NCBI RefSeq assembly: GCF_004379255.2 | Contig: NC_056047.1 | Location: 17,374,293 to 17,438,292 of the forward strand | Length of the DNA stretch: 64,000 bases | Direction: 5' to 3' | Source: Salvia splendens | Taxonomy: Eukaryota > Streptophyta > Magnoliopsida > Lamiales > Lamiaceae | Shown: piece after piece, positions 58,252 through 64,000 of the stretch | How positions within the stretch are numbered: the first letter of the stretch is position 1 | Layout of the letters: each line of letters begins with the position of its first letter | Program-made: the position numbers and the translations under genes | Notes under the pieces: model-generated | What the model saw: the letters and a program-made list of their open reading frames with translations, nothing else | Database searches by the model: none | What the model was told of the DNA's origin: nothing

Positions 58252-59487
58252 GGCCATTAGCAATGGGGCGCCCTATGGCGCGCCACGTCATCAGTTTTAT
58301 CCTCCTACCCCCGCCTGCAATGGGGCGCCCTAAGGCGCGCCCTATACGTTATACTATTGTTTTGTTAATTAATTTAAATGTTTTCAAATATGTAATGCAA
58401 ACTAAATTAAAAAACACAACGATTAACTAAAAACCGGCGAAGTTTGCATTCAATAAACAAAAGTTACACGATTCAAGTTAGCTAATCTACGCAATTCCCA
58501 ACTTCCGGCGCAGCTCATCGATCAACCCCCGGAGATATTCGGCTTCGGCGGGGTCCGTACACTTCTTGAGGGCCTTGGGCGTCTGCAACAACGTCGTCGC
58601 CATCGAGGTTGTTGCCAACTGCTCGTACGCGACGGCCGTCGGATTCGGGGTCGGGACCGGGATCGGCAATGGGGCGCCGGCGGTCGAGGATGATGTCGCC
58701 GCCACCTTCCCCTTGGCCTTCGCAGCCTTGACGCCTATGGGACGCAGGGAGGACATCAGTGTGCCGGAACTCTCAATGTCCTCGTACGTCCGGTTGAGGT
58801 CCATCGGATGAGTTCCGCTTTCGCTGCTCGTGTAACCACCAGCTTCGGTGGTCTTCGTCCTCTTTGTCGCCCCGGTGTGCTGAATCCCGCCTTGGAACTT
58901 CTGCTTGTCCCTCAAGAGCGCCCAGATGGCCTAGTGCTTGAACTCGCCGTACAGGGACTGGTACGACAACAGCGCTTTGGAGCGCACGTCGCTCAAGCTC
59001 TCGTCGTTCCCTGCTCCCTCGCGCACTTCTCGTACTCCGACGATAACATGTTGATTTGCTTCTTCACCTGGTCCTAGTGCTTACGGAGCTGCTCCCGTAT
59101 GCGCTTTTACGTGCTCGGCGGCTTTGCCGCATTGTATCGCTCGGCGATGCGCTCCCAGTACGCCACCTGCCTCTGGTTGTTCGCGAATATCGGGTCATCC
59201 GATATGTCCACCCAACACCTCGCCAATATGAGGGTTTCTTCCGGCTGGTAGTTCGTACGGCCGGGGACGTACTCTTCACAATTTCCCGGAGGTGGCAACT
59301 TCTGCGCGCGGTGCCGGGTCCGCTTCTTTTTGGCGGGGGCGGAAGGGGTGGTGTCGGCGGCGGCGCGGCGGGAGGGGGCGACGGGTCGATTTGGTGACGG
59401 CTCCATGTCAGACAAACCGTACGATTCTGTACCCGGCCAATGCGCCTCCCCAAACATCGGACTCTTGGGACTTGAATCCATTTCGTA

Positions 59488-59542
<55 letters not shown>

Positions 59543-59782
59543 TGTGAGTTTCGAGAGTGAAATCGTGAAATGAAACATTACAAATGAATGTGGGGTAGGG
59601 ACATTTATACAAAAAATAAAAAAACGCGTGTCATCGTCCGCGCCGCAATGGCGCGGAAGATAGGCCATCGTCCGCGACGTAGGGCGCGGACGATGGCGGA
59701 CACCCACAATGTGGGCATCGTCCGCGCCCGAGGACGATGGACGTCATCGGGCGTGCCATCGGACGCCCCATTGCGGGTGCCC
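58252..59782 (-). mobile_element. Harbinger-2, PIF/Harbinger-type element lacking transposase
   Basis: The 1531-bp element has ends GGCCATTAGCAATGGGGCG and, reverse-complemented, GGGCACCCGCAATGGGGCG and a TAA duplication (58249-58251, 59783-59785). GCAATGGGGCGCCCTA(T/A)GGCGCGCC is repeated at the left end, and CATCGTCCGCGCC words recur at the right end. A (TAA)n microsatellite of about 17 units lies at 59488-59538. It carries only the Myb-like partner protein. Confidence 0.85.
58487..59481 (-). pseudogene. Harbinger-2 Myb/SANT-like accessory protein
   Basis: It starts at ATG 59481 (MDSSPKSPMFGEAHW). It has the trihelix-type block EETLILARCWVDISDDPIF and VAYWERIAERYNAAKPPS, then stops at about 59107, 59075 and 58930, and a frameshift near 59010. 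The remaining parts (INMLSSEYEKCARE, KALLSYQSLYGEFKH, KQKFQGGIQHTGATKRTK, final LRGLIDELRRKLGIA with stop at 58487) match the family architecture: DNA-binding head, Ser/Thr/Pro linker and C-terminal helix. It is more decayed than Harbinger-1 and from a different subfamily. Confidence 0.78.
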
Positions 59783-60516
59783 TAAGGCAGAGATTGATTT
59801 CCTGACCATTTGGTTAAGTAATTATAACATTGCAATAAATCTCATTATAATTAACATATATACTTGCATATATTGTTCCGTGCAATTTTTTTGTGAACAC
59901 GTTACACATGCAATTAAAAATTTGTTAAAATTTGTGTAAACTTACGGTAAATTAAGTACTACTTCTGTTTCATGTCATTCGCAATGTTCTTTTTCAACAC
60001 CTCGCAAACTACTTGCACTATTTAAATTTAAAGTATGAATTAGGATATTTAATTAAGATATTAAAATTAATTAACTATTCTATTATTAAATGTTTGCTTA
60101 TTACACTTAAAATACTAATTTAATTCCACTAATTACTCAATCATTGTTTTACGATCCAAAAATAAAAAAAGTGCGAGTACCATGAGACGGAGAGAGTATA
60201 ATTTATACAAAAATTTAATCTAGAAAGCTATATAAAATTTCATATTTTTGAGTTAATTTCAAATTTAGAGTTACATGATTATTCAATTTTTGATGTATGA
60301 TAATTGGATTTCTAATATATGTTAATCGAATTATTAGTGTATGTTATTTAAATTTCTAATGATATGATAAATTGCTTGATTTTGTAATATATATACTGAC
60401 TATTACAATATTTAATAAATTTGTTGAAAAGAAAAGTACTACTTATTAGGATTATATTTGTAATCTCGATGCTCACTTGAGATATATAGCCGTTAAGAAA
60501 GTGGGGCCCCCTTCCC
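59783..60516. other. Second-copy spacer with Stowaway 4 orthologue
   Basis: Collinear with 35735-36430. The Stowaway at 59957-60198 is in the same position as 35877-36120. No gene. Confidence 0.7.
59957..60198. mobile_element. Stowaway MITE 4, duplicate
   Basis: Ends TACTACTTCTGTTTCATG and CATGAGACGGAGAGAGTA. It is an orthologue of 35877-36120 and diverged from it by substitutions only. Confidence 0.75.
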
Positions 60517-61262
60517 AGTGACGTAACCAGAAAATCTAGTAAGCCGGAGCTGAAATCGTAATAAATAATGATATTAAAAATATTTAAAATATTTAAAAAA
60601 AATAATACTAATAAATTATTTAATTTTGCGTATAACTATTTTCGTAGTCCTAGGTCACTATTTATGTTTTCCGCAATAGATTCAACATTTGCTACATTCA
60701 CTTTTTTCAAGTTCACAATCAGATTCGGAAATGAAATACTACTATAATTGGTTGAAGACTTGCACTTGAATCATTCCTTATTTTTTAAAAAAAATACCGA
60801 TGCACAACTACTACTAATAACAACAAGGCTTCTTAGATAATATATTCACATAGAGTCATTAATTATTAACTACTACTTGCACAATTCAAATAATTGATAC
60901 TAATTCTAAGCAGAATAAAAACAATTTTATAATTCCAATTCTATCAAGCCCAAGTATATCATTATAGGCCAAAAATAAAAGCAGCCCAGCAATTATATAA
61001 ATGGCCCAAAATTAATAAGCCCAACCCTTATCTTCTCCAACCTAGTTCCATTTTCAATTTCAGGGATGCAGCGGGAGTATGGACGGTTGGAATACAAGGC
61101 TCACTCTATCGGAGAACAGCCGTATAAAGGGAGGGTCGGAGTCCGGTGCCGGCCAACCGACATCATTACTACATATAAATTCATTTTGCGATTCTCCCTT
61201 TCCTCTCTATTTAAGGAAACTTGTGTCTTCTTCTTCTAACAATATCTTGAATTTGTGTTGCT
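60517..61262. repeat. Composite insertion flanked by a 15-bp direct repeat
   Basis: The paralogous site at 36416-36440 is uninterrupted. Here TGGGGCCCCCTTCCC (60502-60516) and TGGGGCTCCCTTCCC (61263-61277) bracket 746 bases of mixed origin. The last ~80 (61185-61262) are a piece of the unknown family's terminal exon (CTCCCTTTCCTCTCTATTTA...ATTTGTGTTGCTT). The first ~100 begin like a hAT end (AGTGACGTAACCAGAAAATC). Confidence 0.65.
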
Positions 61263-61320
61263 TGGGGCTCCCTTCCCCCTATAATCAATCCCGTTCATCA
61301 CCAACCTGTCCAACCGACAT

Positions 61321-62054
61321 TGATAGAAATCCATGGGTTCCATCCTAAAACCAATTGGTGGGAGTGGCTCATGGGATTTATATACTCCCTCCGTCCCAAG
61401 TTACTTGAGTCGTATTCCTTTTTGGGTTGTCCCGAGTTACTTGAGTCATTTCTCTTTTTGGCTAAAAATAAAACATCTAATCACACCTACTTTATTCTTT
61501 CTTTTACTTTACTCTCTCTTCTTTCTCTTACTTTATTCCCTCATCTACTTTATTTAACTCACTAAACACAACTTTCTTAAATCCCGTGCCGAAAAGAAAC
61601 GCCTCAAGTAACATGGGACGGAGGGAGTACTAGTTTCAGTTTTCTTTTAACACCGATGTGGGACAGTTATATGTTATATTTTTAGTTTCAATTGCCAACA
61701 CCCTCCCTCAAACCCTTCAAGGTGAACCTTGGAGGGGTTGGACTTTTTTCTAATCGATTGGACAATCGGCCTAATTTTTTTCGATCGGTTGGACCACTTG
61801 GCCCAAATTTTAAGCCCAGATATACTGCTGGGTCAGTCATTTTTTCGGTTTCGGCCCAGATATACTGCTGGGTCAGTTAAATTTGACCCACAGTCGGCGA
61901 CGCTCTGATACCATGATAGAAATCCATGAGTTCAATCCTAAAACCAATTGGCGATAGGAGGAGTAGCTCATGAGATTTATATACTAGTTTCAGTTTTCTT
62001 TTAACACCGATGTGAGACAGTTATATGTTATATTTTTAGTTTCAATTGCCAAAA
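61321..62054 (-). mobile_element. TRIM (miniature LTR retrotransposon) with nested Stowaway
   Basis: Direct terminal repeats lie at 61321-61700 (about 135 bp plus a Stowaway) and 61914-62054 (141 bp). The TSD is GACAT (61316-61320, 62055-62059). A perfect tRNA-iMet primer site TGGTATCAGAGC (minus, 61902-61913) touches the 5' LTR, and a purine tract TTGAGGGAGGG touches the 3' LTR. The internal region is 213 bp without coding capacity, and GCCCAGATATACTGCTGGGT occurs in it twice. Confidence 0.9.
61383..61629. mobile_element. Stowaway MITE inside the TRIM LTR
   Basis: Ends TACTCCCTCCGTCCCAAG and ATGGGACGGAGGGAGTA. TA duplication. The other TRIM LTR (about 61980) reads TTTATATACTAGTTTCAG uninterrupted. 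Confidence 0.92.
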
Positions 62055-62223
62055 GACATCATTCATAGTTTCATCAAAATTATCAAAATGTTTGGTTGCG
62101 TTATGAGAAAGGCACCTTCCTTGCTCTGTTACTTGCTGCTTTATAAGAAAGGTATTGTTGAAACTTCAAACACATAAATCTCTCCACTACTTCACCTTCT
62201 TCACTGAGAAACAGCACACGTTC

Positions 62224-62590
62224 CCACAAAAATTGAGGTAGCAATCTCAAGATCAATACTTGTAATAACAGGGTGTGGTTTTTGCTTCTGGTGATGGGAT
62301 TGAGGGACTTGGGGTGAACTGGGGCACCATGGCCAACCACAAGCTGCCTCCGAAGACGGTGGTGCAGCTCCTCAAAGACAACGGCATCAGCAAGGTGAAG
62401 CTCTTCGACGCCGATCAATCCACCATGATCGCCATCCCCAACAACCAGCTCTCCGCCATGAACTCCTACGCCCGCGCCAAGGACTTCGTCCGCCGCTACA
62501 ATTTCGACGGCGGCGTCACCATCAAGTAAGAATTCGAATTTTCCCCCAATTTCTCCCTCAATTTAGCCCTAATTTTTGCCCCAGTTCACC
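62224..62590 (+). pseudogene. GH17 glucanase pseudogene, exon 1 only
   Basis: Collinear with 36840-38055 without hAT-3. The start codon is changed (GCAATC for GCAATG). One base is missing in GGGTG-TGG and one in GATGGG-ATTG, and 30 bases encoding LSALAGSGIE plus NVS codons further on are deleted. From MANHKLPPKTVVQLLKDNGI to the donor ATCAA/GTAAG (62525) the exon is otherwise clear. Homology ends inside intron 1, and exon 2 is absent from the window. Confidence 0.9.
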
Positions 62591-62597
62591 ATAATGG

Positions 62598-62687
62598 TTG
62601 GCCATGATGCCCCAGTTCACCCCAAGCCCCTCAATCCCCATCACCAGAAGCAAAAACCACCACCCTGTTATTATTACAAGTATTGAT
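62598..62687 (-). repeat. Inverted second fragment of GH17 exon 1
   Basis: This ~90-base piece is the reverse complement of 62252-62336 and of 36866-36950 territory (GGTGGTGGTTTTTGCTTCTG, CTTGGGGTGAACTGGGGC). Its frame lacks the two single-base deletions of the neighbouring pseudogene arm. With that arm it forms a hairpin-capable inverted repeat with a 261-base spacer. Confidence 0.9.
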
Positions 62688-62703
62688 TGTTAGAAGTATT
62701 GAT

Positions 62704-62894
62704 TGTTAGAAAGGAAAATATCTAAGTAAGGAAAATAGGTAAACAAGGAAAAAAAATTAATTAGGGAATGAGTATTATGGCAAATCTTATCAATTTTATG
62801 TAACTCTTGGCCTATTTAAAGGAGGCGTACCTATTGTAATTCTATGAACAAGTTGAATGAATAATACGCATATCTTTCAACATGGTATCAAAGC
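62704..62894 (+). mobile_element. Copia-4 LTR and primer-binding site
   Basis: The LTR 62704-62882 starts TGTTAGAAAGG and ends TTTCAACA. A TATA-like CCTATTTAAAGG lies at about 62812. PBS TGGTATCAAAGC (62883-62894) differs from the iMet site by one base. A 14-base direct repeat TATTGATTGTTAGAA precedes it. Confidence 0.82.
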
Positions 62895-63400
62895 AAAGAC
62901 TCATAACAAAATCTTTGGTTGTTCCGTTTATGTGCATGTACCGAAACACGAAAGAGGAAAATTTTCTGCATGTGCAATAAAATGTATTTTTTTGGGGTAT
63001 GGGGTAAATCAGAAGGGCTATCGATGCTATCACCCGGGGTCTAGGAAGGTTATAGCAACCATGAATTGTAATTTTCTAGAAAGTGAATACTTCTATCGCA
63101 CCCAACCTCGGGGTCAGGGGGAGTGCTGTTCAGGGGGAGTGTGATAAAATTGGACCCCTCAGTTTTCCGATGCCACATCCAAGTATCTCGAACGTGGAAC
63201 CAACAGAACAAGCTAGTGTCACTGCCGAGTCAGTCACATCTGCTGTAGAGCCTCCTCAACCGCCTACGCCTGAATCGAGTCCTCCTCCAGTGATATCCGA
63301 TGTAATTCCTGAAACTAGCTCAGATAATACAGTTATTACTCCTGACACTTTTGGTGTAGACGAGAATGAGCTTAAGACGGAACTTTCAGACAGTTTTGGG
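62895..63400 (+). pseudogene. Copia-4 integrase C-terminus and linker
   Basis: Directly after the PBS, with all of gag and most of integrase deleted, it reads IFGCSVYVHVPKHERGKFSA, CIFLGYGVNQKGYRCYHPGS, and then a Pro/Ser/Glu-rich linker (PPQPPTPESSPPPVI). This is the segment between integrase and RT in copia elements. A frame change occurs near 63110. It then runs into opposite-strand gag sequence at about 63400. Confidence 0.8.
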
Positions 63401-64000
63401 GTCAAACGTGGAATATAGTTTTTCTGGGGTCCTAACTGTAATTTTCCCGGGTCATATTGCATATATTCTGAACTATAAGGACCAGAAATTAAATTACTCA
63501 TGCTTTGGGGTTTATTCTGAAAATCAAATTGGGGATCGGGGTTTCTCAACCCCAATCCGTTACCTCCATATGACCCGCCTCCTTTCTTCTCCGCGAAGGC
63601 TGCCTCGCCGGGCCTGCCGCCTCCACCCGGTTGAGGACCGGTATCTCCTGCTCTCCCACGGGTGTTAGTCATCTTCCTATTCCCTGCTCCTTGCAGAAAT
63701 AATCCGCCTCCATCTTCGACTCCGATGGCTAATCGAGCTTTAGCCTTTTGATTTTCATCCCACCATTCCGGAAATCCAACGAGGAGGAAACATGTATCTC
63801 GAGTATGTCTTTGTTTTCCGCAATGAGAGCACCAAAATTTTGATTTGTCGGGTTTGAAACCGCCTTGGCGATTGGGCTGTTGCGCTGCGGTTCGTGGTGG
63901 TGGCTGTTTTGGTCGCGGTGGTGGTTGGTTTCTGACGGTGAACCCGTGTCCGACTTGGCCCGATGATGATCCATCATTGATTGCGCCGGTCTGGAGATCG
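63400..64000 (-). CDS. Copia-5 gag, C-terminal part, running off the window
   Basis: An open minus-strand frame enters from beyond 64000 and continues to about 63420 (and to 63256 through the junction). It contains a His/Pro/Gln-rich basic stretch, the zinc knuckle CSHCGKQRHTRDTC followed by GFPEWWDE (about 63840-63770), then MTNTRGRAGDTGPQPGGGG and an Asn/Pro/Gln-rich tail. It is related to Copia-1 gag but better preserved. The protease and later domains that should follow are replaced by the opposite-strand Copia-4 fragment. Confidence 0.8.

Noticed and set aside
59292..59573. Frame with a long poly-Asn run
   Set aside because: It is the (TAA)n microsatellite read in one frame, on the opposite strand to the real Harbinger-2 frame.

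Overview
The window is nuclear DNA from a flowering plant, probably an asterid eudicot (Lamiales is a guess from the overall repeat style). The evidence is GT-AG genes with short exons, an AT-rich background, Ty1/copia, Ty3/gypsy, TRIM, hAT, PIF/Harbinger, Stowaway and SINE elements, and two recognisable plant genes. It is a gene-poor, transposon-dense region in which about half the sequence is assigned to mobile elements.

Layout. 0.7-7.6 kb: an apparently intact 14-coding-exon gene for a PTBPH3-type polypyrimidine-tract-binding protein (+). 8.6-10.5 kb: a non-autonomous hAT with an 8-bp target-site duplication (TSD). 10.8-11.5 kb: a broken copy of an unknown acidic-protein family (copy A). 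11.8-24.5 kb: Copia-1 (minus) with Copia-2 (minus) nested in its integrase, both with perfect 5-bp TSDs. 25.0 kb: an orphan last exon of a ZNF706-like small zinc-finger protein. 26.4-31.3 kb: a paralogue of the 8.2-11.5 kb segment (copies B and C of the unknown family) carrying a solo LTR and a Harbinger-type element. 31.6-32.8 kb: a second hAT with a SINE nested in it. 33-36 kb: Stowaway MITEs. 36.85-39.17 kb: a GH17 beta-1,3-glucanase gene with CBM43 module and GPI-type tail, whose first exon holds a third hAT. 39.9-48.7 kb: Copia-3 (same family as Copia-2), with a solo LTR inside its 3' LTR.

From 48.8 kb to 62.6 kb the order of 3.7-38 kb is repeated in decayed form: a PTBPH3 pseudogene, copy D of the unknown family, the same Stowaway-bearing spacer, then a glucanase exon-1 pseudogene. 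This second copy has been invaded by a gypsy element (52.2-57.5 kb), a Harbinger (58.3-59.8 kb), a composite filler insertion (60.5-61.3 kb) and a TRIM with a Stowaway in its LTR (61.3-62.1 kb). The window ends in Copia fragments in opposite orientation. The main large-scale event is therefore a segmental duplication in direct orientation, followed by deletion and insertion. Each copy supplies the empty site that dates insertions in the other.

The most unusual signals are: (1) in Copia-2 and Copia-3, the bases where a tRNA primer-binding site should lie are instead complementary over 14-15 nt to the element's own LTR leader; (2) an inverted repeat of glucanase exon 1 that could form a hairpin RNA matching the nearby gene; (3) a 160-nt CU-rich tract in an intron of the PTB gene itself; (4) a gypsy element whose LTRs are almost identical although its pol is wrecked.
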